Positions 1 through 6,855 of a stretch of 7,993 bases of DNA are shown here, piece after piece; the first letter of the stretch is position 1, and every line of letters starts with the position of its first letter. Source of the DNA: Brevundimonas vancanneytii. Its GTDB lineage: Bacteria > Pseudomonadota > Alphaproteobacteria > Caulobacterales > Caulobacteraceae. The DNA lies in the NCBI GenBank assembly GCA_945874855.1, contig CAMCIP010000101.1, positions 1 through 7,993 of the forward strand, in the 5' to 3' direction. Under the pieces are notes generated by a model, which searched no databases, was not told the DNA's origin, and saw only the letters and a program-made list of their open reading frames with translations. Both the position numbers and the translations under genes were made by a program.

Positions 1-2306
1 ATGTCGATCCCGGCCTTGAAGGCGCGCTTCAGCTCGGGGATGTCGCCGATGTGGGCCAGCAGGCGCAGCTCGATCTGGGAATAGTCGGCGCTGATCAGCA
101 CATGGCCCGGGGCGGCGATGAAGGCCTGGCGGATCTGGCGGCCGGTCTCGGTGCGGATGGGGATGTTCTGCAGATTGGGGTCGCTGCTGGCCAGCCGCCC
201 GGTTGAGGCCGCCGCCAGCTGATAGCTGGTGTGGACCCGGTCGGTGGCGGGGTCGGCGGCGGCGATCAGGGCGTCGGTATAGGTGCCCTTCAGCTTGGAC
301 AGCTGGCGCCAGTCCAGCAGGACGCGGGGCAGGGCGTGGGTTTCGGCCAGGGTCTCCAGCGTCGCGGCGCCCGTCTCCCACTGGCCGCTGGCGGTCTTCT
401 TGCCGCCGGGCAGGTTCATCTCGCCGAACAGGATGTCGCCGATCTGTTTGGGGCTGCCGACGTTGAAGGGGTGGCCGGCGATCCTGTGGGCCTCGATCTC
501 CAGCTCGGCCATGCGCAGGCCGAACTCCGACGACAGCCGCTTCAGCCGGTCGGGGTCGATGCGGATGCCGGCCCGCTCCATCTCGGCCAGGACCGCGGGC
601 ATGCCGCGCTCCAGCGTCTCATAGACGGTGACCAGACGGTCCTCGGCCAGCCGGGGCTTGAGCACATGCCACAGGCGCAGGGTGACGTCGGCGTCCTCGG
701 CCGCATAGCGGGTGGCGGCGACCAGATCGACGTGTTTGAAGCTCTTCTGCGCCTTGCCCGTGCCGGCCACGGCCTTGAACGGCACCGGGTCGTGGCCGAG
801 GTGGCGCCGGCTCAGCTCGTCCATGCCGTGGCCGTGCAGACCGCCGTCCAGGACGTAGGAGATCAACATGGTGTCGTCGATCGGGGCCACGGTGATGCCC
901 CGCCGCGCCATGACGGCCAGGTCGTATTTGCCGTTCTGGACCACCTTCAGGACCGCGGGGTCCTCCAGCAGGGGTTTGAGCCGGGCCAGCGCGGTTTGTT
1001 TGTCGATCTGGCTCGGCACAGGGGCGCCCGCGGCCTCCGCCTCGCCGAAGTCCAGACCGCCGCCGCCGGCGCGGGGCTCGGCCTCATGGGTCAGGGGGAT
1101 GTAGCAGGCGTCATTGGGCCCGATCGCCAGACTGACCCCGCACAGCCCCGCATGGGTGGCCGACAGGGCGTCGGTCTCGGTGTCGAAGGCCACCAGACCG
1201 GCCGCGGTGGCGCGGGCGAGGAAGGCGTCCAGGTCCTCGAGCGTCCGTATGCAGACATAGGCGTCCAGATCGAACGGCTGGTCCTGGACGGCGGCGGTCT
1301 CCTTCGGGGCATGGCGCGGCGTGACTGTGGGGGCCGTCAGCGGCCTGGGCCGGGCCACGAAGGCGGTGCCGTCGCGCGCCGGGGCCTTGCCGTCGCCGAC
1401 CCGGCTGCGCAGCGACCGGAACTCCATCTGGTCGAGGAAGGCGCCGAGGATTTCCGGATCGGGGTCGCGCACGGCGAAGTCTGCGATCGGCTCCGGCGCC
1501 GGGGCGTCGCAGCTCAGCCGCACCAGCTCGCGGCTGAGCAGAATCTGCTCGCGGAAATTGATCAGGGTCTCGCGCCGCCTGGGCTGTTTGATCTCGTCCG
1601 CGCGCGCCAGCAGGGTGTCCAGATCGCCGTATTCGTCCAGCAGCTGGGCCGCCGTCTTGGGGCCGATGCCGGGGGCGCCGGGCACATTGTCGACGCTGTC
1701 GCCGATCAGGGCCTGCAGGTCGATCATCTTCTCCGGGCCGACGCCGAACTTCTCGAACACCTCCGGCTCGGCCAGCCGCCGGTCCTTCATCGGGTCCCAC
1801 ATGACCACCTGCGGCCCGATCAGCTGCATCAGGTCCTTGTCGGAGCTGACGATCACCGCCTCCCCGCCCGCATCCCGCGCCCGGCAGGCATAGGTGGCGA
1901 TCAGGTCGTCCGCCTCATATCCGGCCAGCTCGACGCAATGGACCCCGAACGCCCGGGTGGCGTCCCGCACCAGCGGAAACTGCGGCACCAGATCCTCGGG
2001 CGGCGCCGACCGGTTGGCCTTGTACTGGTCGTACATCTCATTGCGGAACGTCTTCTCCGAATGGTCGAAGATCGCCACCAGATGCGTCGGCCCGTCCGCC
2101 CCCCGCATGTCGCGGATCAGCTTCCACAGCATGTTGCAGTAGCCCTGCACCGCCCCGACCGGCAGCCCGTCGGACTTGCGCGTCAGCGGCGGCAGGGCGT
2201 GATAGGCGCGGAAGATGTAGGCCGAGGCATCGATCATCCACAGCCGCAGGGCCGGGGCGTCGGCGGTCGGTTCGGCGGTCTGCGGGGCGTCGGAAGAGTC
2301 GCTCAT
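1..2306 (-). CDS. polA: DNA polymerase I, C-terminus cut by the window edge
   Basis: Encodes the replication and repair polymerase that removes RNA primers and fills gaps. The 768 visible codons run from ATG at 2306 off the left edge without a stop. Residues about 20-290 are the 5'-nuclease domain, with the WMIDASAYIFRAYHA motif (Asp26), GYEADDLIA, SSDKDLMQL and a helix-hairpin-helix IGDSVDNVPGAPGIGPKTA. A variable Pro/Ala-rich linker follows. The 3'-5' exonuclease domain keeps all proofreading acids: FDTETD (Asp375, Glu377), NGKYD (Asp462) and YAAEDAD (Asp538). The polymerase domain begins near residue 560 and shows TGRLASSDPNLQNIP and motif A DYSQIELR, whose catalytic Asp is 741. Motifs B and C lie beyond the edge; family members are usually about 930-1000 residues. 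It is the last gene of a minus-strand row, 45 bp after the lipoprotein stop, with no strong Shine-Dalgarno sequence. Family assignment is very secure. Confidence 0.98.
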   Translation of the reverse strand, partial: MSDSSDAPQTAEPTADAPALRLWMIDASAYIFRAYHALPPLTRKSDGLPVGAVQGYCNMLWKLIRDMRGADGPTHLVAIFDHSEKTFRNEMYDQYKANRSAPPEDLVPQFPLVRDATRAFGVHCVELAGYEADDLIATYACRARDAGGEAVIVSSDKDLMQLIGPQVVMWDPMKDRRLAEPEVFEKFGVGPEKMIDLQALIGDSVDNVPGAPGIGPKTAAQLLDEYGDLDTLLARADEIKQPRRRETLINFREQILLSRELVRLSCDAPAPEPIADFAVRDPDPEILGAFLDQMEFRSLRSRVGDGKAPARDGTAFVARPRPLTAPTVTPRHAPKETAAVQDQPFDLDAYVCIRTLEDLDAFLARATAAGLVAFDTETDALSATHAGLCGVSLAIGPNDACYIPLTHEAEPRAGGGGLDFGEAEAAGAPVPSQIDKQTALARLKPLLEDPAVLKVVQNGKYDLAVMARRGITVAPIDDTMLISYVLDGGLHGHGMDELSRRHLGHDPVPFKAVAGTGKAQKSFKHVDLVAATRYAAEDADVTLRLWHVLKPRLAEDRLVTVYETLERGMPAVLAEMERAGIRIDPDRLKRLSSEFGLRMAELEIEAHRIAGHPFNVGSPKQIGDILFGEMNLPGGKKTASGQWETGAATLETLAETHALPRVLLDWRQLSKLKGTYTDALIAAADPATDRVHTSYQLAAASTGRLASSDPNLQNIPIRTETGRQIRQAFIAAPGHVLISADYSQIELRLLAHIGDIPELKRAFKAGID

Positions 2307-2351
2307 GGCCGGACCATAGGCGGCCGCCGCCGCCGCGTCAGCCACCGCGGA

Positions 2352-2957
2352 TCAGAACTCGCGCCAGCTGTCGCCGGGGTCGCGCTCGCCGGGATCGAGC
2401 CGCTGCTGGCCCCAGGTGAAGATCATGAACAGCTTGTGGCTGCGGATGCGGAACTGGCCTGTCATCGGGGCGATGACGCCCAGCGGCGCGCCCGTCCGGG
2501 CGTCATAGACGAAGCCCGAAAACTCGGCCACGCCGACCCGGTCGCGGCGGCTGTAGACCGACAGCTCCGGCAGGGAGACGATATTGAGGTTCTCATTGAT
2601 CGGGATTCGCATGTCCGGCAGGCCGAACACGCGCCGCATCTGCTCCAGCGACAGGGCCCCGGCGCGGATCTCGAAGATCACGTCAGCCTCGTCGCGCGTC
2701 CGGGCCAGGGCGTGGCCGCCCTCCGACAAGGCCTGCCGGATGGCGCTCACCGCATAGGGGGCGGCCTCGGCCCGGAAAAAGCTGTCGTCGACGAAGACGC
2801 GGGCCGTCTTGGGCACCGGCAGGGTCAGTCCCGCCACCGCGTCGTCGGCGGCGCGGGCGACCAGCAGCTGCTCGGTGGCGGTGCGGCCGGGATAGGTCTC
2901 GCTGGTCGAGGCACAGGCGGCCAGAAGCAGCGGCAGGGTCAGGATCGCGGCCCGCAT
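2352..2957 (-). CDS. Small outer-membrane-type lipoprotein of unknown function
   Basis: A 201-residue protein starting MRAAILTLPLLLAACAS, a short lipoprotein signal peptide with lipobox LAAC and acylated Cys15. The residue after Cys is Ala, not Asp, so outer-membrane sorting is expected. The mature part has no further membrane segment. It contains TYPGRTATEQLLVARAADDAV, then a region with VFVDDSFF, and ends in a basic/aromatic stretch (RIRSHKLFMIFTWGQQ). The RTATEQLL..RAAD pattern recalls a DUF6655-like lipoprotein family, from memory and unverified. No catalytic motif is evident. The ATG at 2957 shares its A with the TGA of the upstream VOC gene (TGATG), which suggests translational coupling. 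GTG at 2960 is an alternative start one codon earlier. It ends 45 bp before polA. Function is unknown. Confidence 0.9.
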   Translation of the reverse strand: MRAAILTLPLLLAACASTSETYPGRTATEQLLVARAADDAVAGLTLPVPKTARVFVDDSFFRAEAAPYAVSAIRQALSEGGHALARTRDEADVIFEIRAGALSLEQMRRVFGLPDMRIPINENLNIVSLPELSVYSRRDRVGVAEFSGFVYDARTGAPLGVIAPMTGQFRIRSHKLFMIFTWGQQRLDPGERDPGDSWREF

Positions 2958-3397
2958 CACCAGGCACCGACATTGGGCATCGAGACCCAGGGCTCGGCCG
3001 GGGTCAGGGCCTCGCCCTCCTGCAGCAGCTCGATCGAGATGCCGTCGGGCGAGCGGACGAAGGCCATGCGGCCGTCGCGCGGCGGCCGGTTGATCGTCAC
3101 GCCGCCCGCCGCCAGCCGGGCGCAGGCGGCGTGGATGTCCTCGACCTTATAGGCCAGATGGCCGAAATTCCGGCCGCCCGAATAGACCTCCGGGTCCCAG
3201 TTGTAGGTCAGCTCCACCTCCGGCGAACGCTCGACGGCCGACCGCTCTAGGTCACGCGGCGCCGCGAGAAACACGAGGGTGAAGCGGCCCGCCGCATTCT
3301 CCGTCCGCCGCACCTCCTGCAGGCCCAGCAGGTCGCACCAGAAGCGCAGGGAGGCGTCGAGATCCGTGACGCGAACCATGGTGTGCAGATATCGCAT
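2957..3397 (-). CDS. Glyoxalase I-like VOC protein (lactoylglutathione lyase)
   Basis: Probable metal-dependent lactoylglutathione lyase, which converts the methylglyoxal-glutathione hemithioacetal to S-lactoylglutathione in the cytoplasm. With this start the protein is 146 residues and opens MRYLHTMVRVTDLDASLRFW, which aligns directly with the E. coli GloA N-terminus (MRLLHTMLRV). The four expected metal ligands are visible: His5 in LHTM, Glu62 in VELTYNW, His80 in FGHLAYKV and Glu123 in ISIELLQE. It has the two beta-alpha-beta-beta-beta modules of the fold and a short Pro/Trp-containing tail. ATG at 3406, three codons upstream, is possible, but GGGA directly abuts it, whereas 3397 has GGGA and GGA at workable spacing. 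It could act on another glutathione adduct. The gene lies between the zinc-finger gene and the lipoprotein gene and overlaps the latter by one base. Confidence 0.92.
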   Translation of the reverse strand: MRYLHTMVRVTDLDASLRFWCDLLGLQEVRRTENAAGRFTLVFLAAPRDLERSAVERSPEVELTYNWDPEVYSGGRNFGHLAYKVEDIHAACARLAAGGVTINRPPRDGRMAFVRSPDGISIELLQEGEALTPAEPWVSMPNVGAW

Positions 3398-3427
3398 GGC
3401 GTCCATTCCCGGGGGCGGAAGGCCCGG

Positions 3428-3460
3428 CTTCTAGCCCGGCGGGGCTGAAGGCGGGGTCAA
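3428..3460 (-). promoter_or_regulatory. Weak candidate promoter for the VOC gene
   Basis: On the minus strand TTGACC (3460-3455) is followed by GCTAGAAG (3435-3428), which matches 7 of 8 positions of the Caulobacter -10 pattern GCTANAWC. The spacing is about four bases too long for a standard sigma-70-type promoter, so this is a tentative internal promoter in the 71-97 bp gap before the VOC gene. Confidence 0.22.
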
Positions 3461-3477
3461 TTCGTGTGACGCGGGAG

Positions 3478-3720
3478 TCAGTGGTGATCCACCGGCCGGG
3501 GCGAGGGGTCATGATAGGGCGCGCCGCCATTCACGCCCCGGCGAAAGCGTCGGTCGCAATAGCCGCAGTCGACGAAGGCCTGGGCGCCGAACTCGAGATA
3601 GACCAGCGGATGGCCCAGAACGCCGCCGCCGTCGCAGGCCACGCGATGACCCTCGACCGCGAATTCCTCCGGCGGCGGCAAGGCCTCGGGCGAGATCGGC
3701 ACGGGTGGACGCGACGTCAT
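3478..3720 (-). CDS. Zinc-finger domain-containing protein (zf-CHCC)
   Basis: An 80-residue cytoplasmic protein. The core runs RVACDGGG...LGHPLVYLEF...VDCGYCDRRF, the zf-CHCC pattern also found in the mitochondrial complex I accessory subunit NDUFS6. The expected zinc ligands are Cys29, His37, Cys52 and Cys55. The N-terminal 20 residues are Pro/Glu-rich and the tail is rich in Pro and His (it ends DHH). Small proteins of this type are common and conserved in alphaproteobacteria. A link to complex I assembly is inferred from the NDUFS6 resemblance only. No nuo genes are in the window. It is first in the minus-strand row leading to polA and is transcribed away from the divergent ABC gene, with a candidate promoter about 37 bp upstream of its ATG. 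Confidence 0.93.
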   Translation of the reverse strand: MTSRPPVPISPEALPPPEEFAVEGHRVACDGGGVLGHPLVYLEFGAQAFVDCGYCDRRFRRGVNGGAPYHDPSPRPVDHH

Positions 3721-3733
3721 GACGGCTCACGGC

Positions 3734-3762
3734 TTGGCGGAAAGGGGTCGGGGGACTAACTA
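3734..3762 (+). promoter_or_regulatory. Candidate promoter of the ABC ATPase gene
   Basis: TTGGCG (3734-3739) is followed by CTAACT (3756-3761) after 16 bases. The -35 has one mismatch to TTGACG and the -10 is only a partial match. Its -10 overlaps the -10 of the opposing promoter, so the two would be mutually exclusive if both are used. Initiation near 3768 would leave a leader of roughly 40 bases before the ATG at 3812. Confidence 0.3.
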
Positions 3763-3785
3763 GGCGGCCCCTCCCGCGGCGTCAA
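3757..3785 (-). promoter_or_regulatory. Candidate promoter of the zf-CHCC to polA row
   Basis: On the minus strand TTGACG (3785-3780) is followed, after a 16-base gap, by CTAGTT (3763-3758), which partly fits the Caulobacter-type TTGACGS-N10-14-GCTANAWC pattern. The -35 is exact; the -10 is degenerate. It lies about 37 bp upstream of the zinc-finger start codon, a sensible distance for a short leader. Confidence 0.42.
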
Positions 3786-3811
3786 ACCGGCGCCCTCGCC
3801 CGAAAGCGATC

Positions 3812-4786
3812 ATGCCCGACGCCTCCGCCCCTCCCGCCGACGCCGTGCGCATCCGGGGCCTGACCAAGACCTATGCCCCGTCAGGATCGACCCCCGCCAA
3901 ACAGGCGCTGAAGGGCATCGATCTGACGATCACGCGCGGGTCCATGTTCGGCCTGCTGGGTCCCAACGGGGCGGGCAAGTCGACGCTGATCAACATCCTG
4001 GCCGGGGTGGTCAACAAGACCGCCGGCCAGGTGACCGTCTGGGACCGCGACCTCGATCGCGACCCCCGGGGCGTGCGCGCCGCCCTCGGCGTCGTGCCCC
4101 AGGAGATCGTGGCGGACGTCTTCTTCACCCCGCGCGAGGCCCTGGAGGTCCAGGCCGGCTTCTACGGCGTCCCGGCGGACCGGCGGCGTTCGGACGCCCT
4201 GCTGGAGGCGCTGGGGCTGTCGGACAAGGCCAATGCCTATGTCCGGGCGCTTTCGGGCGGGATGAAGCGGCGGCTGATGGTGGCCAAGGCCCTGGTCCAC
4301 AATCCGCCCATCCTGATCCTGGACGAGCCCACCGCCGGGGTGGATGTCGAGCTGCGCCGCCAGCTCTGGGACTATGTCCGCCGGCTGAACGCGGAAGGCG
4401 TGACCGTCATCCTGACCACCCACTATCTGGAAGAGGCGCAGGAGCTCTGCGACACCATCGCCATCGTCAACCGCGGCGAGGTGGTGGCCTGCGAGCCGAC
4501 CGCCAGCCTGCTGCGGCGGCTCGACACCCGCAATGTCGTGGTCAGCCCCGAGGGCGCCCTCGACGGCCTGCCGAAGTTGAAGGGCTTTGAGGTCGTCGGC
4601 CGACCCAACGGCGCCTTCGCCGTCACCTACCGCAAGGGTCAGTCGTCGGTGGAGCAGGTGCTGGCGGCGGTGCGCGCCGCGGGCGTGACCATCGCCGACA
4701 TCGTCACCGAGGACCCCGATCTCGAGGACGTCTTCCTGGCCCTGACCTATGGCGACACGGCGCAGGGCGATCCGACCCGGGATTGA
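3812..4786 (+). CDS. ABC transporter ATP-binding protein (YadG/CcmA type)
   Basis: A 324-residue soluble ATPase subunit that would power a membrane ABC transporter or exporter from the cytoplasmic face. All nucleotide-binding motifs are present: Walker A GPNGAGKST (50-58), Q-loop Gln97, signature LSGGM (147-151), Walker B ILILDEP with catalytic Glu172, D-loop AGVD and switch His204. The C-terminal 90 residues form the small domain usual in this subfamily, ending DPDLEDVFLALT. Length is close to E. coli YadG (308). Families of this type normally sit next to an ABC-2 permease, but none is encoded here on either side, so substrate and partner are unknown. The start is ATG at 3812, followed by a short Ala/Pro-rich N-terminus; the ribosome binding site is weak (GAAAG). 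Confidence 0.95.
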   Translation: MPDASAPPADAVRIRGLTKTYAPSGSTPAKQALKGIDLTITRGSMFGLLGPNGAGKSTLINILAGVVNKTAGQVTVWDRDLDRDPRGVRAALGVVPQEIVADVFFTPREALEVQAGFYGVPADRRRSDALLEALGLSDKANAYVRALSGGMKRRLMVAKALVHNPPILILDEPTAGVDVELRRQLWDYVRRLNAEGVTVILTTHYLEEAQELCDTIAIVNRGEVVACEPTASLLRRLDTRNVVVSPEGALDGLPKLKGFEVVGRPNGAFAVTYRKGQSSVEQVLAAVRAAGVTIADIVTEDPDLEDVFLALTYGDTAQGDPTRD

Positions 4787-4823
4787 CAGAGAACGCCGGT
4801 CGCCGTTCCCTTCCCGCAAAGCT

Positions 4824-4829
4824 TGGAGG
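4824..4829 (+). promoter_or_regulatory. Ribosome binding site that fixes the secreted-protein start
   Basis: TGGAGG lies 7 bases before the ATG at 4837, a strong Shine-Dalgarno sequence. It supports this start over the in-frame ATG at 4783, which overlaps the end of the ABC gene and would place 18 extra residues in front of a good signal peptide. Confidence 0.8.
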
Positions 4830-4836
4830 CGAAGCC

Positions 4837-5430
4837 ATGAAACGGTCAGCTATTGCCTTGATGTCGGTGTGTGCGTCGCTGCTGATGGTGCAGACGGCGG
4901 CGGCGCAGTCGGTCGCGCGTCAGGCAGCGCCGCGAACGGTTCAAGGCGGGCGCATACCTGCGGCTCCGGTACTTCCCCGAGGCTCTCTCCCGCAGCTGAC
5001 TGTTCCGCAGCGCACCAGCGTGGCTCAACAGCTTACCGGATCCAGCACACTGACTGCGGGAACGACACAGCGCTATGGCGGAGCTGCCCCGCTTCCCCAA
5101 GGCGGCATGCTGCGGTTCATCTACGCAGACGTGGTTGTGACCGGCGCGGGGGCCCTGTTCAGCGCCTCAGGTTCGGGGGGAGAGGTCTGGATTACGTTGC
5201 CACAGAAATCCGGTTCTGCGCTTTTCGACTGCGCCGCCTCGGTCAGTCTGACCTGGCGCACCCGCCTTGCCGGGACGACGACATTCGTGGAAGGCACCGC
5301 GCCCTCAGATGGCAACCGGGTGATGTTCGTCGCCAATTTGACCGGAATGCTGGATGGTGACGTGTACATTTCCGGACCATCCTCGGGATGGATCTTCACC
5401 TACTGCGACGTCACCGCCCTGTCGGGCTGA
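4837..5430 (+). CDS. Secreted protein of unknown function, lower GC than neighbours
   Basis: A 197-residue protein I do not recognise. It opens MKRSAIALMSVCASLLMVQT followed by AAAQ, a clear Sec signal peptide with an Ala-x-Ala cleavage site. The mature N-terminal third is Pro/Gln/Arg-rich and probably unstructured. From about residue 85 the chain alternates hydrophobic and polar residues with many Gly, Ser and Thr (for example MLRFIYADVVVTGAG), suggesting a beta-rich domain. Two Cys in the mature part (in LFDCAAS and FTYCDV) could form a disulfide in the periplasm or outside. No catalytic motif or membrane segment is seen. Sampled 60-base rows have 60% (4841-4900), 65% (5041-5100) and 55% (5341-5400) GC, against 75% in the ABC gene (4501-4560), and codons such as TTG, CTT, ACA and GGA are more frequent. 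This hints at acquisition or weak selection. A TTGACA hexamer overlaps the upstream stop codon, but no -10 follows it. Confidence 0.85.
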   Translation: MKRSAIALMSVCASLLMVQTAAAQSVARQAAPRTVQGGRIPAAPVLPRGSLPQLTVPQRTSVAQQLTGSSTLTAGTTQRYGGAAPLPQGGMLRFIYADVVVTGAGALFSASGSGGEVWITLPQKSGSALFDCAASVSLTWRTRLAGTTTFVEGTAPSDGNRVMFVANLTGMLDGDVYISGPSSGWIFTYCDVTALSG

Positions 5431-5439
5431 CCCCCGCCC

Positions 5440-5817
5440 TCAGACGATCATCACCGTGCCGAGCAGCACCCGGGCCCCCGCGCGACCGAGGACGCGGTCG
5501 GTGGCGGCCTGCAGTTCGCGGCCCAGGCGGTCGACGTCCGGAGGGGTCCCCGGCAACAGGGCGCTGGCCGCGCGCTGGACCACCTCATTGTAGGCGGCGC
5601 GCAGCCGGGGGGCGGACTGGGTGGCCCGGGCCCGCAGGGCCTCATTGGGCACGTCGACGCCGGTCTCGACCGTCATGACGCCGCTGCCGCCGCCCGGCCG
5701 ACGGGCATTGGCCGTCACGGTCGCGAGGCGGACATAGGTTGCGGCCGCGCCGCCTCCGCCCCCGCCGCCTCCGGCGGGGGTCGCGGACTTCAGGCCGAAC
5801 AGGGTGCGTCTTTGCAT
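5440..5817 (-). CDS. Conserved-looking hypothetical protein with a glycine tract
   Basis: A 125-residue protein beginning MQRRTLFGLKSATPA, followed by eight consecutive Gly (residues 16-23) and three Ala. The double Arg near the start resembles a twin-arginine leader, but no hydrophobic core follows, so export is doubtful. The body (27-125) looks like one alpha/beta domain: a strand ATYVRLATVTANA, a basic Gly-rich turn, a strand GVMTVETGVDVP, a long helix with RATQSAPRLRAAYNEVVQ, another helix, and a hydrophobic final strand RVLLGTVMIV. The layout vaguely recalls the FliL C-terminal domain, but I cannot confirm this. Small proteins with this helix motif seem common in Caulobacterales and are often labelled Tat signal proteins, from memory. 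It is downstream of the aspartyl-protease gene by 64 bp, possibly cotranscribed, and ends 9 bp from the convergent secreted-protein gene. Confidence 0.82.
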   Translation of the reverse strand: MQRRTLFGLKSATPAGGGGGGGGAAATYVRLATVTANARRPGGGSGVMTVETGVDVPNEALRARATQSAPRLRAAYNEVVQRAASALLPGTPPDVDRLGRELQAATDRVLGRAGARVLLGTVMIV

Positions 5818-5881
5818 GACGTCATGATCGTCCCACGTCCTTAACGGACCGTTGGGACCGGCGCGGCGCGGCGATCCGGGA

Positions 5882-6793
5882 TCAGATCTCCATGATCAGG
5901 TCGCCGCGCTCCAGGTCGATGATGACCCGGCTGAACACACCCAGCACATCGACCCCGATCAACATGGCCGGGGTCTCGCCGAAGCCCAGATGCCGGAAGA
6001 TGTGGAAGTCGCCCATCAGCACGGCCAGGCGATCCAGAACCATTCCCCCCATCCGCACCGAGTTCACCGCCATGGGCTGGGCGGGTGCGGAGCGGCCGGT
6101 GGGCGACTGGACGGTCTGGGCGATATCAGCGTCGGTCAGCGCCAGCGGACGGGCCTGGGCCGCCGCGGCGAGGGCAGGATTGATCAGGCTGACCTGCGCC
6201 CCGGTGTCGATCACCCCTTTGGCGCGCCGACCGCGCACCAGCAGGTCCAGCACCATCAGCCCGCGCGCGGGCGCGTCGCGGTCGGCCGGAGGCGGGGTGA
6301 AGCTGACCCTCGGGCGCTCGGCCTGCAGAAAAGTCTCGTCGTCCAGGCGCGGCCGACCGATGCTGACGGAGCGGCGTCCGCGCAGCCGCAGATCCAGCCT
6401 CTGACCCGCCAGAAGGTCGAGCCCCAGAAGGCCGTCGACGCCGGACAGGCCACGGCGGCTGCCCACCGCCATGCGCACGCCCTCACGGCGCAGGCTTCCG
6501 CTCTCGATCCTGTCTGCGGTGACCAGCGGAACCCGCTCGACGCCGATGATGGAATGCATGTCGATCTCGCCGGCCGGGGCGAGGCCCAGGGTCTCGACGA
6601 GATCGGCGGCGATCACCGAGGCCGTGGCGGCGGTGTCCAGGGCGAAGACGAGATCGACGCCGTCGATCCGGACCGGGGTCGTCGACTGCCCGAGGCGGTC
6701 CGGCGGCGTCGGCTCCTGGGCCAGGACCGCCCCCGGCGCCACCACGCCTGCCACAAGCCCGGTCAGCCAGGCCCGTCGATCCCATGCGATCAT
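5882..6793 (-). CDS. Tat-exported double retropepsin-like aspartyl protease family protein
   Basis: A 303-residue protein. Its leader MIAWDRRAWLTGLVAGVVAP followed by GAVLA fits a twin-arginine signal (DRRAWLTG) with a VLA|Q cleavage site, so it probably acts in the periplasm. Two similar halves follow. The first has FALDTAATASVI (Asp53) and a later GLLGLDLL; the second has GVIDTGAQVSLI (Asp196) and MLIGVDVLG. Each pair matches the catalytic loop and the following psi-loop of retropepsin-like proteases (Asp_protease families). The first active-site triad reads Asp-Thr-Ala instead of Asp-Thr-Gly, so this half may be weakened. If the halves pair as in pepsin, one chain would supply both Asp residues. 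Substrate is unknown, and a non-proteolytic role is possible. The start is supported by GGGAAGG (6804-6798), four bases before the ATG. The gene is divergent from ahcY. Confidence 0.9.
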   Translation of the reverse strand: MIAWDRRAWLTGLVAGVVAPGAVLAQEPTPPDRLGQSTTPVRIDGVDLVFALDTAATASVIAADLVETLGLAPAGEIDMHSIIGVERVPLVTADRIESGSLRREGVRMAVGSRRGLSGVDGLLGLDLLAGQRLDLRLRGRRSVSIGRPRLDDETFLQAERPRVSFTPPPADRDAPARGLMVLDLLVRGRRAKGVIDTGAQVSLINPALAAAAQARPLALTDADIAQTVQSPTGRSAPAQPMAVNSVRMGGMVLDRLAVLMGDFHIFRHLGFGETPAMLIGVDVLGVFSRVIIDLERGDLIMEI

Positions 6794-6855
6794 GACGCCT
6801 TCCCTTTCGGATCAAGGACGATGGCACAGGAGGGCCGACGGCGCGAGCGGCTCAT

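Noticed and set aside
231..3152. A 973-codon open frame on the plus strand opposite polA, the lipoprotein and part of the VOC gene
   Set aside because: The opposite strand encodes three recognisable proteins with intact motifs. The predicted product is low-complexity and rich in Gly, Arg, Gln and Asp, as expected from the antisense of high-GC codons, and it crosses gene boundaries.
3422..3440. GCCCGGC direct repeat with 5-bp spacing upstream of the VOC gene
   Set aside because: Seven-base GC-only repeats are expected by chance in DNA of this composition.
4791..4808. GAACG...CGTTC inverted repeat after the ABC gene as a terminator
   Set aside because: Only five pairs, an 8-base loop and no T run follow, so it is too weak to call.
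3881..4819. A 312-codon minus-strand open frame opposite the ABC ATPase gene
   Set aside because: The plus strand encodes every ABC motif in order; the antisense product is low-complexity.
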